The notes: generated by a model from the letters alone, not told the origin. A stretch of 64,000 bases of DNA from an uncultured Sphingopyxis sp. (GCA_936933955.1 CAKZIN010000033.1:10309-74308), one strand, 5' to 3'. Numbered from the stretch's first letter, positions 8,089 to 17,331 are shown. Program-made: numbers and translations.

Positions 8089-9672
8089 ATGTCACTCGTC
8101 CGCAAGCTGGGTTCGGTCGGCGGACTGACGCTCGTCAGCCGCGTGCTGGCGCTGGTGCGCGATTCGCTGCAGGCGAGCTACGTCGGCGCGGGCTTCGCCT
8201 CCGACGCATTCCTCGTCGCCTTCCGCCTGCCCAACATGTTCCGCGCGTTGTTCGCGGAGGGCGCCTTCGCCGCCGCATTCGTGCCGCAGTTCAACCGCAA
8301 GGTGGCCGAGGGCGGAGGGCTCGCCGCGGGAATCGACTTCGCAAGCCGCGCGCTGGCGGTGCTGCTCCCCGTGCTGGTGCTGATGACCGTCGCCATGATG
8401 GTCGCCGCCTGGCCGCTCACCTACGCGCTGTCGGGCGGGTTCAACGACCCGACGCAAGAGCAATTCGCGTACGCGGTAATGCTGTCGCGGATCACCATCC
8501 CCTATCTGCTGATGATCAGCCTGGTGTCGCTGCTCGGCGGCATTCTCAATTCGCTCGACCGGTTCTGGGCCAATGCAGCGGCGCCGGTGCTGCTCAACGT
8601 GGCGATGATCGCGGGCTTCCTGCTATTTCGTGGGGAGACGCCCTACCAGACCGCGACGGTGCAGGCGCTGTCGGTGACCGTTGGGGGCGCGCTGCAATTG
8701 CTGTTCATGATCTGGGCGACGCACCGCGCGCGAGCATCGCTGCGCCTGAGGAAGCCGGCCTTCGATGGCGAGATGCGCGAGCTGCTGCGCAAGATCATCC
8801 CGGTCGCGGCGGGGGCGGGGGTCAATCAGGTCAACCTCCTCATTTCCACCGCGCTCGCGGGCAACCTGCTGGCACAGGGGTCGATCAGCTACATCTACTA
8901 CGCCGACCGGCTGAACCAGCTGCCGCTGGGGCTGATCGGCATCGCGCTGGGCACGATCCTTCTCCCCACCCTCTCACGGCTGTTGTCGAACGGTGACGAG
9001 GCGGGGGCGATGCACACGCAGAACCGAGGGGTGGAGCTGGCGTTGCTACTCACCCTCCCCGCCACCGTCGCCTTCCTCACTATCCCGCAGCAGATCGTGC
9101 GCGGGCTGTTCCAGCATGGCGAGTTCAGCGCGGCCGATACGCAAAGCGCGGCGATGGTGCTCGCCGCCTTCTCCGTCGGGCTGCCCGCCTACATCCTCGT
9201 CAAGCTGTTCACCCCGGGCTATTATGCGCGGCACGACACCGCGACCCCGGTCAAGTTCGCGAGCTGGTCGGTGCTGGTCAACATCGCCGCCAACCTCGCC
9301 CTCATCCCGACCATCGGCGTGCTGGGGCCGCCGCTGGCGACCGCGCTGGCGAGTCTCCTCAACCTCGCGCTGCTCTATCGCGGGCTTCGGCAACGCGGGC
9401 ATTTCGCGGTCGACGCCGCGCTCGCTCGTCGTCTCCCGCGGCTGGCGCTCGCCGCGCTGGCGATGGGCGCGCTCCTCTGGGCGATCGGCGGGCGGTTCGA
9501 CGCCTGGCTGACCGGCACGCTGATCGAGCGCGCGCTGGCGCTCGGCGCGCTGGTCGGCGGGGGCATTGCCATCTATGCGCTTGCCGCGCTCGCGTTCGGA
9601 GCGGTGCGCATCGACGAGCTCAAAGCCATCCGCCGCCGCGCGCCCGCCGCCCCCGCACCACCACAGGAATGA
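8089..9672 (+). CDS. murJ: Lipid II flippase MurJ (MviN)
   Basis: Inner-membrane flippase that moves lipid II to the periplasmic face for peptidoglycan synthesis. 527 residues, strongly hydrophobic along its length (about 14 predicted membrane segments). Family landmarks: start MSLVRKLGSVGGLTLVSRVL, VRDSLQASYVGAGFASDAF, FRLPNMFRALFAEGAFAAAF, and the central Arg-rich loop. It overlaps trpS by 4 bp (ATGA), so the two are translated from one message; the pairing of murJ with trpS is frequent in alphaproteobacteria. Confidence 0.95.
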   Translation: MSLVRKLGSVGGLTLVSRVLALVRDSLQASYVGAGFASDAFLVAFRLPNMFRALFAEGAFAAAFVPQFNRKVAEGGGLAAGIDFASRALAVLLPVLVLMTVAMMVAAWPLTYALSGGFNDPTQEQFAYAVMLSRITIPYLLMISLVSLLGGILNSLDRFWANAAAPVLLNVAMIAGFLLFRGETPYQTATVQALSVTVGGALQLLFMIWATHRARASLRLRKPAFDGEMRELLRKIIPVAAGAGVNQVNLLISTALAGNLLAQGSISYIYYADRLNQLPLGLIGIALGTILLPTLSRLLSNGDEAGAMHTQNRGVELALLLTLPATVAFLTIPQQIVRGLFQHGEFSAADTQSAAMVLAAFSVGLPAYILVKLFTPGYYARHDTATPVKFASWSVLVNIAANLALIPTIGVLGPPLATALASLLNLALLYRGLRQRGHFAVDAALARRLPRLALAALAMGALLWAIGGRFDAWLTGTLIERALALGALVGGGIAIYALAALAFGAVRIDELKAIRRRAPAAPAPPQE

Positions 9673-10679
9673 CCATGCGCATCCTTTCGGGCATCCAGCC
9701 CACCGGCCAGCTCCACCTCGGCAACTATCTGGGCGCGATCCGCAACTGGGTGGTGATGCAGGATGCGCATCCGGGGGAGTGCCTGTTCTTCCTCGCCGAC
9801 CTCCACGCGATCACCGTGCGGATGGACCCGGCGAAGCTGCGCGAAGGCGTGCGCGACATGGCTGCGGCGCTGATCGCGAGCGGCATCGATCCTGCGCGTT
9901 CGATCCTGTTCAATCAGACTCGCGTGCCCGAGCACAGCGAGCTCGCCTGGCTGCTGATGTGCACCGCGCGTATCGGTTGGCTCAACCGGATGACGCAGTT
10001 CAAGGAAAAGTCGGGAAAGGACCGCGAAGGCGCCTCGATCGGGCTGTTCTCCTATCCGGTGCTGCAGGCAGCCGACGTGCTGCTTTACCAGACGACGCAC
10101 GTGCCCGCGGGGGAGGATCAGAAACAGCACCTCGAACTCGCCCGCGACATCGCGACGAAGTTCAACCTCGACAGCGGCACCGAGACCTTCGTTCTGCCCG
10201 AGCCGATGATCCCCCCGACCGGCGCGCGGGTCATGTCGCTGCGCGACGGCAGCGCCAAAATGTCGAAGTCTGATTCCTCCGACATGAGCCGCATCAACCT
10301 CTCCGACAGCGACGAGTCGATCGCGCAGAAATTCCGCAAGGCGCGCACCGACGCCGAGCCACTGCCGGGCGAGTTCGCCGGCCTTGCCGAGCGGGCGGAG
10401 GCGCGCAACCTCGTCTCCATCTACGCCGCGCTGGCGGGGGAGAGCGGCGATGCGGTGTGCGCACGCTTTGCGGGGCAGGGTTTCGGTGCGTTCAAGCCCG
10501 CGCTCGCCGACCTCGCGGTGAGCGTCATCGGCCCGATCCGCGACCGCTACGTGGCGTTGCGGGAGGATGCGGCGGCGATCGACACGCTGCTCGAACGCGG
10601 CTCCGCCGCTGCGCGCGAGATCGCCAAACCAACGCTCGCCGCCGCGCACGAGGCACTGGGGCTGTTCGGGCGCGGGTGA
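9669..10679 (+). CDS. trpS: Tryptophan-tRNA ligase
   Basis: Class Ic aminoacyl-tRNA synthetase that charges tRNA-Trp. 336 residues. The HIGH-type signature is seen as PTGQLHLGNYLGA (residues about 12-24), the KMSKS loop is intact (AKMSKSDSSD, around residue 197), and the tryptophan-pocket region LFSYPVLQAADVLLY is present. The ATG at 9669 overlaps the murJ stop by 4 bp; a second ATG two codons later (9675) is an alternative. The gene is followed by a REP-like repeat instead of a U-rich terminator. Confidence 0.96.
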   Translation: MTMRILSGIQPTGQLHLGNYLGAIRNWVVMQDAHPGECLFFLADLHAITVRMDPAKLREGVRDMAAALIASGIDPARSILFNQTRVPEHSELAWLLMCTARIGWLNRMTQFKEKSGKDREGASIGLFSYPVLQAADVLLYQTTHVPAGEDQKQHLELARDIATKFNLDSGTETFVLPEPMIPPTGARVMSLRDGSAKMSKSDSSDMSRINLSDSDESIAQKFRKARTDAEPLPGEFAGLAERAEARNLVSIYAALAGESGDAVCARFAGQGFGAFKPALADLAVSVIGPIRDRYVALREDAAAIDTLLERGSAAAREIAKPTLAAAHEALGLFGRG

Positions 10680-10688
10680 GAGTTGCCG

Positions 10689-10765
10689 TGCTCCTGCGAA
10701 CGCAGGAGCCCAGGGCAGTCGAGCGCGGCGCCAAGTCGCCCTAGGCTCCTGCTTTCGCAGGAGCA
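10689..10765. repeat. REP-like palindromic repeat, copy 3
   Basis: 77 bp, with hairpins CTCCTGC-GAAC-GCAGGAG and CTCCTGC-TTTC-GCAGGAG around a spacer containing GCGCGGCGCC. It lies 9 bp after the trpS stop, a position typical of REP elements that form the 3' end of a transcript. Confidence 0.88.
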
Positions 10766-10966
10766 CCGCGCTTGCGGGGAACCCCAGCCTGCCGCCGCTC
10801 TGGCAGTCGCTGGGGCCCAACCTTTCGTTCCGTTCCTTCCCTCACACACCATTCAACCGCCATTCACCGCAGTTACGGCACGTTTCGTGCAAGCCACGCG
10901 TTGTGGCTGCGTGACGAATCATGCGCTGGGTGGGGGGCTCCACGCGCGCATCGAGGGGTTGAAGTG

Positions 10967-11671
10967 ATGACGATCCGTACCCGTATCCAGTCGGCGGGGA
11001 AGTCCGCCAAGATCGTTGCCGGCGCGCTCGCGCTTGGCGCCCTGACGGCCTGCGCGACGCCCGGCTTCAATGCCGACGTATCGCGTTTCTCGCGGCTGCC
11101 GGTGCCGCAGGGGCAGACCTTTACCGTCGTGCCGCGCGACAATGCGATGGCCAACAGCCTCGAGTTCCAGAGCTACGCCGGGCTCGTCGCTCAGGCGATG
11201 GAGCGGCAGGGCTTCCGCGCCATCGCTCCGGGCGCGACTCCGGACATGATCGTGAAGATCGCTTACGGCGTCGATCAGGGCCGCGAGCGCGTCGTGAACG
11301 ACAGCTGGTCCGACCCCTTCTGGGGACCCGGCTGGGGCTACAACAGCTTCTACAGCCGCCCCTACATCGTGCGCACGCCGTACGGTTATCAGTATGTCCG
11401 CGGCTTCTATGACCCGTTCCTCTACGGGCCGTCGTTCGGCGATTACGGCCGGGTGCACAGCTACACCGTCTACACCAGCGGGCTCGACATGGCGATCGAG
11501 CGCCCGGGTGGCGAGCGGCTGTTCGAAGGGTCGGCCGAAGCCGTCTCGCGCACCAACGACCTGACCCGCCTCGTGCCGAACCTGGTGCAGGCGATGTTCA
11601 CGGGCTTTCCGGGCAATTCGGGCGAGCGCGTGCGCATCACTGTGGCGCCGGACACCGTCACGCGTCGCTGA
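10967..11671 (+). CDS. DUF4136-type lipoprotein
   Basis: Exported lipoprotein of unknown function, 234 residues. The ATG at 10967 starts a signal peptide (KIVAGALALGALTACATPGF) whose lipobox is LTAC. The mature domain matches DUF4136: an N-terminal DVSRFSRLPVPQGQTF, then FQSYAGLVAQAMERQGFR, PDMIVKIAYGV, an aromatic middle section rich in Tyr/Trp/Gly (WGPGWGYNSFYSRPYIV), and a C-terminal LTRLVPNLVQAMFTGFPG. Its upstream region contains two short hairpins around 10870-10915. A terminator follows at 11694. It appears to be a single-gene unit. Confidence 0.82.
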   Translation: MTIRTRIQSAGKSAKIVAGALALGALTACATPGFNADVSRFSRLPVPQGQTFTVVPRDNAMANSLEFQSYAGLVAQAMERQGFRAIAPGATPDMIVKIAYGVDQGRERVVNDSWSDPFWGPGWGYNSFYSRPYIVRTPYGYQYVRGFYDPFLYGPSFGDYGRVHSYTVYTSGLDMAIERPGGERLFEGSAEAVSRTNDLTRLVPNLVQAMFTGFPGNSGERVRITVAPDTVTRR

Positions 11672-11693
11672 TCTTCAGCGGGCAGCTTTAGAA

Positions 11694-11727
11694 AAGGGCG
11701 CGGAGGCTGATGCTTCCGCGCCCTTCT
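11694..11727. terminator. Intrinsic terminator between the DUF4136 gene and dnaA
   Basis: Perfect 11-bp stem AAGGGCGCGGA/TCCGCGCCCTT (11694-11704, 11715-11725) with a 10-nt loop, flanked by GAAA on the left and CTTC on the right. It sits between two convergent genes and can serve both directions. Confidence 0.75.
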
Positions 11728-11763
11728 TCGCATTAGCGGCCGCGGTGGACTGAGACCCCAGCC

Positions 11764-13146
11764 CTACCCCACGAGCCCCGCGCGGATGCGGCGGATGTCG
11801 GCGTCGAGGTCGCAGTCGCCCGCGCGCAGCGTTTCGATGGTGCGGATGGCGTGGATCACGGTCGAATGATCGCGCCCGCCAAAGCGCCGCCCGATCTCCG
11901 GGAAGCTGCGCGGCGTGAGCTCCTTGGCGAGGTACATCGCCACCTGCCGCGGGCGGGCGACGGCGCGGGTGCGCCGCTGCGACGCCATCTCCGCGCGGTC
12001 CAGGCGATAGTGCGCGCAGACCGCCTTCTGAATCTCCTCGATGCTCACGCGCCGAGCGGCATGCCGCGCCTGATCCTCCAGCCGCGCGCGCGCGAAGTCG
12101 AGCGTCACCGCCTCCCCGGTCAGCGTCGCATAGGCGATGAGCTTGTTGAGCGCGCCTTCGAGCTCGCGCACGTTGCGGGGGAAGGTGGCGGCGAGCCAGC
12201 CGAGCACGTCCTCGCTCACGCCCGCGCCGCGCTCGGCATTCATCGCGGCGAGGATGGCGAGGCGCAGTCCCTCATCGGGCGCGTCGATGTCGGCGACGAG
12301 GCCCCCGCCCAGCCGCGACGCGAGCCGCGCGTCGATCCCGTCGAGAAGGTGCGGCGCGCGGTCGGCGGCGAACACCAGCCGCCCGCCGCCGCCGGTCACT
12401 TCGTCGATGGTGTGGAGCAGCTCCGCCTGCGTCGACTGCTTGCCGATAACGAACTGCAGATCGTCGATCAGCAGCAGGTCGGTCGCGCGCAGCCGCGCCT
12501 TGAAATCGAGCGTGTCGCCGCTGCGCATCGCGGCGATGAACTCGACCATGAACTTCTCCGCCGACAGCATCGTCACCCGCGCCGCGGGATCGCGCTCGAT
12601 GGTGGCAGCGGCGATGGCGTGGAAGAGGTGCGTCTTGCCCTGCCCCGTGTCGCCACGCAGGTACAGCGGCGCGAACGCGGGGGCTTCGGGCGCGGCCATT
12701 CGGCGTGCGGCGTTGGCGGCGAGGATGTTGCTGCGCCCGGTGACGAAGCGCGCAAAGGTGAGCCGTGCATCGACCTGCACCGGGGCGCGTTGCGGCGCGC
12801 TCTGCGTGATCGTGTCGATGAGGATGCTGGTCGCGCCCTCGCGGACTGCGGCCGACACCGCGACCTCTCGCACGTCGCCGCGCAGCTGCCGCCACGCGAG
12901 CAGCAGGCGGTCGAGAAAACGCGCTTCGATCTGCTGTGCGGTGAAGACCGACGGCGCGCTCAGGTGGAGGACACCGTCGGCACCAAGGCTGCCGAGCTTC
13001 ACATGTTTAAGCCAATGGTCGAACGTGCGGGCGCCGAGGTCCTGACGCAGCCCCGCCGCGACCCGGTCCCACTGGACGCTGAGCGCGGCACGGTCGGCGC
13101 TGGCGATCGCATCCGCGTCGCCCGACAGGCGCAGGTCGTTGATCAT
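11764..13146 (-). CDS. dnaA: Chromosomal replication initiator DnaA
   Basis: AAA+ protein that binds DnaA boxes and opens the origin. Domains in order: N-terminal oligomerisation domain (LGARTFDHWLKHVKLG), AAA+ domain with Walker A GDTGQGKTH and Walker B LLLIDDLQF, sensor region FPRNVRELEGALNKL, and the C-terminal DNA-binding domain with the signature GGRDHSTVIHAI. The Walker A variant (GDTGQGKT in place of the usual GGVGLGKT) keeps the key residues. The start is uncertain: the ATG at 13146 is used here, while an in-frame GTG at 13173 would add nine residues. There is no dnaN next to it; rpsT lies upstream. Confidence 0.93.
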   Translation of the reverse strand: MINDLRLSGDADAIASADRAALSVQWDRVAAGLRQDLGARTFDHWLKHVKLGSLGADGVLHLSAPSVFTAQQIEARFLDRLLLAWRQLRGDVREVAVSAAVREGATSILIDTITQSAPQRAPVQVDARLTFARFVTGRSNILAANAARRMAAPEAPAFAPLYLRGDTGQGKTHLFHAIAAATIERDPAARVTMLSAEKFMVEFIAAMRSGDTLDFKARLRATDLLLIDDLQFVIGKQSTQAELLHTIDEVTGGGGRLVFAADRAPHLLDGIDARLASRLGGGLVADIDAPDEGLRLAILAAMNAERGAGVSEDVLGWLAATFPRNVRELEGALNKLIAYATLTGEAVTLDFARARLEDQARHAARRVSIEEIQKAVCAHYRLDRAEMASQRRTRAVARPRQVAMYLAKELTPRSFPEIGRRFGGRDHSTVIHAIRTIETLRAGDCDLDADIRRIRAGLVG

Positions 13147-13173
13147 CGCCTCGTCCACGTCCTCCCCGCCCAC

Positions 13174-13718
13174 CTGCGTCCCCCGCGGGTGCCCCTATTC
13201 GTTGGCCGCAAGTATCCCCGCGCAGGTAGCCGCGACGGGCACCTGCGGTTTGGGTCCGCGGCGATGTTTGTGGCGCCGACTCCGTCCTCGGGAGGCGTCG
13301 GTGCGGGGGCATGTGTAGGGAGCAAAATCGGGAGCGAGCAAGCGCCGGGCCCGTAAAAAAACTGAAATAAAGGCGTTGACGAGGATTCCCTAGAGCTTGC
13401 CGCGATCTATCTTCAAGTCTTTGATACGCCGATGATTTCACAAATCCTTACCGCGATCCAAACCCACGAATCGCGCGGCTAGGGGGGATTCGGACAGTCC
13501 GGCGCCCACTACCCTCGCACTGTTTCACGACGGTGCATCGCAGACCAAAATGAGAACCCGCGCAGGCCGCATCTTCGAACGTCGGTGTTGGCGCTGGCGG
13601 CGCTGCGAATCATCTGTGACCCGCTCCAACGCGAACCGCCGGCGCACCTTGACGGTGGCCGGCGGCAGAAGCCCCAACGGGCTCATCGATGCATCGGACC
13701 GACGCGCGGCCCCGCGTG
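13174..13718. other. Intergenic region between dnaA and rpsT
   Basis: About 545 bp. No convincing gene, and no copy of the DnaA box TTATCCACA was found on either strand, so there is no support here for calling an origin. A patch at 13351-13380 is AT-rich relative to the surroundings (GTAAAAAAACTGAAATAAAGG), and TTGAAG at 13410-13415 (minus strand) could be a -35 element for dnaA. Direction and function are guesses. Confidence 0.4.
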
Positions 13719-13982
13719 TCAGGCGAGCGTGCTCAGCGCCTTGGTCAGGCGCGAGAACTTCCGCGCCGCCGTGTTCTTGTGGACGACGCCTTTCGCGACG
13801 CCCCGCGCGAGTTCGGGCTGGACCTGCGACAGCGCGGTGGTCGCCGCTTCGCGATCGCCCGCCGCCAGCGCCGTCTCAACCTTCTTCACCATCGTACGGA
13901 TGCGCGAGACGCGCGTCTTGTTGACGACGGTGCGGCGCTCATTGCGACGGATGCGCTTGCGCGCCTGGGGCGTATTGGCCAT
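13719..13982 (-). CDS. rpsT: Small ribosomal subunit protein bS20
   Basis: 87-residue primary 16S rRNA-binding protein. Typical basic sequence: [17 protein letters not shown], then [18 protein letters not shown], and the C-terminal [19 protein letters not shown]. Length and start fit the family. It is encoded between mutM and dnaA on the same strand, an order seen in many alphaproteobacteria. Confidence 0.97.
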   Translation of the reverse strand: MANTPQARKRIRRNERRTVVNKTRVSRIRTMVKKVETALAAGDREAATTALSQVQPELARGVAKGVVHKNTAARKFSRLTKALSTLA

Positions 13983-14122
13983 CGATTCCTCAAGAAAACT
14001 GCGAAACTGTCAGCGAAGCGGGCATGGGCATGGCATCCCATGACGGGATCGCCCTCGGCTCGCGAAGCCGCGCCCCTAGCGTCGTGGGCGCAAAAGGTCA
14101 ACGCAAAGCGGCGCCGGGCGCG

Positions 14123-14947
14123 CTATTTCTGGCAGCGCGGGCACCAGAAGGTCGAGCGCCCGCCCTGCACGAAGCGTGCGACAATGCCCGCGCATTCGGG
14201 GCAAGCCTCCCCCTCGCGCCCATAGACCCGCCACTCGTGCGCAAAATAGCCGAGCTCTCCGTCGGGCTGGCGGTAGTCGCGGATGGTCGAGCCGCCAACC
14301 GCGATCGCGCGCGTCAGCACCGCCTTCACCGCCTCGGCGAGTCGGTCGAGCCGCGCCCGTGCGAGTCGGCCGCCCGCGCGCTTGGGGGAAATGCGCGCGA
14401 GGTGGAGCGCCTCACACACGTAGATATTGCCCAGCCCGGCGACGATGCGCTGGTCGAGCAACAGCAGCTTTATCGCTGCGGTCCGCCCCACGAGCGCGCG
14501 CAGCAGGTGCGCGCCGTCGAAGGCGTCGGACAGCGGTTCGGGCCCCAGCAGCGCGAACGGCGCGAAGCCCTCCTCCGGCGCCCCTTCGACGAGGTCGACC
14601 GAGCCGAAGCGGCGCGGGTCGTTGAGCGCTACGCGCGTACCCTCCCCCATCGTCAGGACGAGGTGGTCGTGCTTGTCGAGCTCCTCTTCATCGCCGAGGC
14701 CCGTTCGCCAACGCCCCGACATGCCGAGGTGAAAGATCAGGCTCGCATCGCGGTCGGTGGCGATGATGCCGTATTTCGCGCGGCGGGTGATCGCCGTGAC
14801 ACGCGCGCCGGTGAGCCTCTGGGCGAGGCCTTCGGGAAAGTTGCGCCTGAGGTCGGCGCGGCGCACCTCGATCCGAGCGATGCGCTGACCCTCGAGCAAG
14901 GGACGCAAGCCCCGGACGGTGGTTTCGACTTCGGGAAGTTCGGGCAC
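14123..14947 (-). CDS. mutM: Formamidopyrimidine-DNA glycosylase
   Basis: Base-excision repair enzyme that removes 8-oxoguanine and formamidopyrimidines. 274 residues, beginning with the catalytic MPELPEVE (Pro-2 nucleophile after Met removal, Glu-3). It has the helix-two-turn-helix region GLGNIYVCEALHLARISP and a complete C-terminal zinc finger (CPEC...CPRC). The start is fixed by the need for Pro at position 2. It is divergent from ubiE with an 80-bp shared promoter region. Confidence 0.97.
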   Translation of the reverse strand: MPELPEVETTVRGLRPLLEGQRIARIEVRRADLRRNFPEGLAQRLTGARVTAITRRAKYGIIATDRDASLIFHLGMSGRWRTGLGDEEELDKHDHLVLTMGEGTRVALNDPRRFGSVDLVEGAPEEGFAPFALLGPEPLSDAFDGAHLLRALVGRTAAIKLLLLDQRIVAGLGNIYVCEALHLARISPKRAGGRLARARLDRLAEAVKAVLTRAIAVGGSTIRDYRQPDGELGYFAHEWRVYGREGEACPECAGIVARFVQGGRSTFWCPRCQK

Positions 14948-15026
14948 GCGCGTTGCCTAGCACGTCCGAGCGACGCGCCAATATCGGCGCTCGACCGCCC
15001 CGCCGCGCGCCGCTATCGCGGGCGTC

Positions 15027-15761
15027 ATGTCTGAAACGGTATCCTTCGGCCACGAACAGGTGGCGCCCGAGGAAAAGACGCGCCGGGTCGGCGGCGTCTT
15101 TTCCCGCGTCGCCAAGCGCTACGACATCATGAACGATGCAATGTCTGGAGGTATGCACCGGCTGTGGAAGGACCGCTTCGTCGCGCAGGTCAATCCGCGC
15201 GCGGGCGAGCGCATCCTCGACGTTGCGGGTGGCACCGGCGACATCGCCTTTCGCATGGCGGCACGCGGCGCGGACGTCACCGTCAGCGACATCAACCCTG
15301 ACATGCTCGCCGTCGGCATGGAGCGCGCGGGCAAGCGCGGCATCTCCGGCCTCGTCTGGCAGGAGGCCAATGCCGAGGAGCTGCCGTTCGGCGACGACAG
15401 CTTCGATGCCTACACCATCGCCTTTGGCATCCGGAACGTGACGCACATCGACCGCGCCCTTGCAGAAGCGCGGCGCGTGCTGAAGCCGGGCGGACGCTTC
15501 TTCTGCCTCGAATTTTCAACCAGCGAGTGGCCGGGCTTCAAGGAAAGCTACGACCTTTATGCGCGCAACGTCGTGCCGCGCATCGGTCAGGCGATCGCGC
15601 AGGATCGCGACAGCTACCAATATCTCGTCGAATCGATCGAACGCTTCCCGACGATGGAGGCGTTTCGCGGCATGATCGACGCCGCGGGCTTCGTGCGCAC
15701 GCGGGTGACGCCGATCCTCGGCGGGCTGGTCGCAATCCACTCTGGCTGGACGCTCGACTGA
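15027..15761 (+). CDS. ubiE: Demethylmenaquinone/2-methoxy-benzoquinol methyltransferase
   Basis: C-methyltransferase of ubiquinone (and menaquinone) synthesis using S-adenosylmethionine. 244 residues. Motifs: FSRVAKRYDIMNDAMSGGMHRLWKD (UbiE N-terminal signature), SAM-binding LDVAGGTGDIAFR, NADMLAVG-type motif II region (DINPDMLAVGMERA), and the C-terminal VTPILGGLVAIHSGW. It is followed after 22 bp by ubiB, the usual pair in alphaproteobacteria. Confidence 0.96.
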   Translation: MSETVSFGHEQVAPEEKTRRVGGVFSRVAKRYDIMNDAMSGGMHRLWKDRFVAQVNPRAGERILDVAGGTGDIAFRMAARGADVTVSDINPDMLAVGMERAGKRGISGLVWQEANAEELPFGDDSFDAYTIAFGIRNVTHIDRALAEARRVLKPGGRFFCLEFSTSEWPGFKESYDLYARNVVPRIGQAIAQDRDSYQYLVESIERFPTMEAFRGMIDAAGFVRTRVTPILGGLVAIHSGWTLD

Positions 15762-15783
15762 TGCGCATGGGAGCCGCGCGGGC

Positions 15784-17331
15784 GTGACCCGCCCTGCCAC
15801 GCACATCGCGCGCCTGCTGCGCTGGGGCCGCGTGCTCGCCCGCCATGGCGCGCTGCGAGGGATCGAGGCGTCGCCGACGACTCCCGCGCCGGTGCGACGG
15901 CTGACGCGCATTGCCCGACTTGGAACGATCCAGCCGCGCGAGCCCGATTACGCCTCCGCCTTTCGCGCGATCGGCCCGGCGGCGATCAAGCTCGGCCAGA
16001 CGCTCGCCACGCGGCCCGACGTGATCGGAGAGGCGGGCGCGCGCAATCTCGTATCGCTGCAGGACAGCCTGCCCCCGGTGCCATTCGCCGAAGTGCGCCC
16101 GCAGATCGAATTTGCGCTCGGCCGTCCGCTCGAGGGGCTCTACGCGTCGTTCGATCCGGAGCCCGTCGGGTCCGCGTCAGTGGCGCAAGTCTATCGTGCG
16201 ACCACGACAGACGGTCGCGACGTCGCGGTCAAGGTGCTGCGCCCGGGCGTCAAGGACAAGTTCGCGCGCGATATCGACACCTATGAATGGGCCGCCGCGC
16301 ACCTCGAGGCGATGGGCGGTGAGGCCAAGCGACTGCGACCGCGGCTGGTCATCGCCAACTTCAAGCGGTGGACGCTGCGCGAGCTCGACCTGCGGCGCGA
16401 GGCGGCGTCGGCGTCCGAGCTCGCCGAATCGGCGGTGGCGATGGAGGGCTATCGTGTGCCCGCGGTCGACTGGGACCGCACCACCGGCAGCGTGCTGACG
16501 ATCGAGTGGGTCGACGGCATCAAGATTTCCGACGTCGATGCCTTGCGCGCCGCAGGTCACGACCTTCCCCTGCTCGCCCGGCGGCTGGTCAACGCCTTCC
16601 TGCGCCAGGCGATCGCCGAGGGCTTCTTTCACGCCGACATGCACCAGGGCAATTTGCTGGTGGCGCCCGACGGCACGATCGTCGCGATCGATTTCGGCAT
16701 CATGGGGCGGATCAACCACCAGGCGCGGCAGTGGCTGGCGGAGATCCTCTACGGCCTCATCACCGGCAACTACCGCCGCGTCGCCGAAATCCACTTCGAA
16801 GCGCAATATGTGCCCGCGCACCACAATGTCGAGGAGTTCGCGACCGCTCTGCGCGCCGTGGGCGAACCGATGCGCGGCAAGCCGGTGAGCGAGCTGTCGG
16901 TCGGGATGATGCTCGACGGACTGTTCGCCATCACACGCGATTTCGACATGGAGACGCAGCCGCACCTGTTGCTGCTGCAAAAGACGATGGTGATGATCGA
17001 GGGCGTTGCGACCAGCCTCGATCCAGACATCAACATGTGGGAGACGGCGGGCCCGTTCGTGCGCGAATGGATGCGGGGGGAGCTCGGTCCCGAAGCCCGT
17101 CTCGCCGACCGCATCCGCACCGATCTCGATACGCTCAACCGCCTTCCCGGGCTGATCCGGCGGTTGGAAGACGCCTATCCGCCTGCGGGTGGCGCGCCCC
17201 CGCCGCCCCCGCTCCCCGACGTCCCACTGATGTGGGAGCGACGCGAAGCTGCGACACCGTGGTGGCGCTGGCCCGCCGTCGCGTTGCTTGGCGCCGGCGT
17301 GGGGGCGGCTGCGATGGCGTTCTTCACCTAG
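15784..17331 (+). CDS. ubiB: ABC1/UbiB-family protein kinase-like ATPase for ubiquinone biosynthesis
   Basis: Membrane-anchored atypical kinase/ATPase needed for ubiquinone production. 515 residues. The KxGQ motif is present (AIKLGQTLATRPDVI), as are the Ala-rich nucleotide loop region (GSASVAQVYRA), ExD/kinase-like EWVDGIKISD, and the catalytic GFFHADMHQGNLL with DFGIMGRI. A C-terminal membrane helix follows a Pro-rich linker (WPAVALLGAGVGAAAMAF). The start is GTG at 15784, 22 bp after ubiE. Its TAG stop shares the tetranucleotide CTAG with the stop of the convergent gene at 17328. Confidence 0.94.
   Translation: MTRPATHIARLLRWGRVLARHGALRGIEASPTTPAPVRRLTRIARLGTIQPREPDYASAFRAIGPAAIKLGQTLATRPDVIGEAGARNLVSLQDSLPPVPFAEVRPQIEFALGRPLEGLYASFDPEPVGSASVAQVYRATTTDGRDVAVKVLRPGVKDKFARDIDTYEWAAAHLEAMGGEAKRLRPRLVIANFKRWTLRELDLRREAASASELAESAVAMEGYRVPAVDWDRTTGSVLTIEWVDGIKISDVDALRAAGHDLPLLARRLVNAFLRQAIAEGFFHADMHQGNLLVAPDGTIVAIDFGIMGRINHQARQWLAEILYGLITGNYRRVAEIHFEAQYVPAHHNVEEFATALRAVGEPMRGKPVSELSVGMMLDGLFAITRDFDMETQPHLLLLQKTMVMIEGVATSLDPDINMWETAGPFVREWMRGELGPEARLADRIRTDLDTLNRLPGLIRRLEDAYPPAGGAPPPPPLPDVPLMWERREAATPWWRWPAVALLGAGVGAAAMAFFT

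Noticed and set aside
13174..13718. Chromosomal origin next to dnaA
   Set aside because: No TTATCCACA-type DnaA box was found, and many alphaproteobacteria have their origin away from dnaA.
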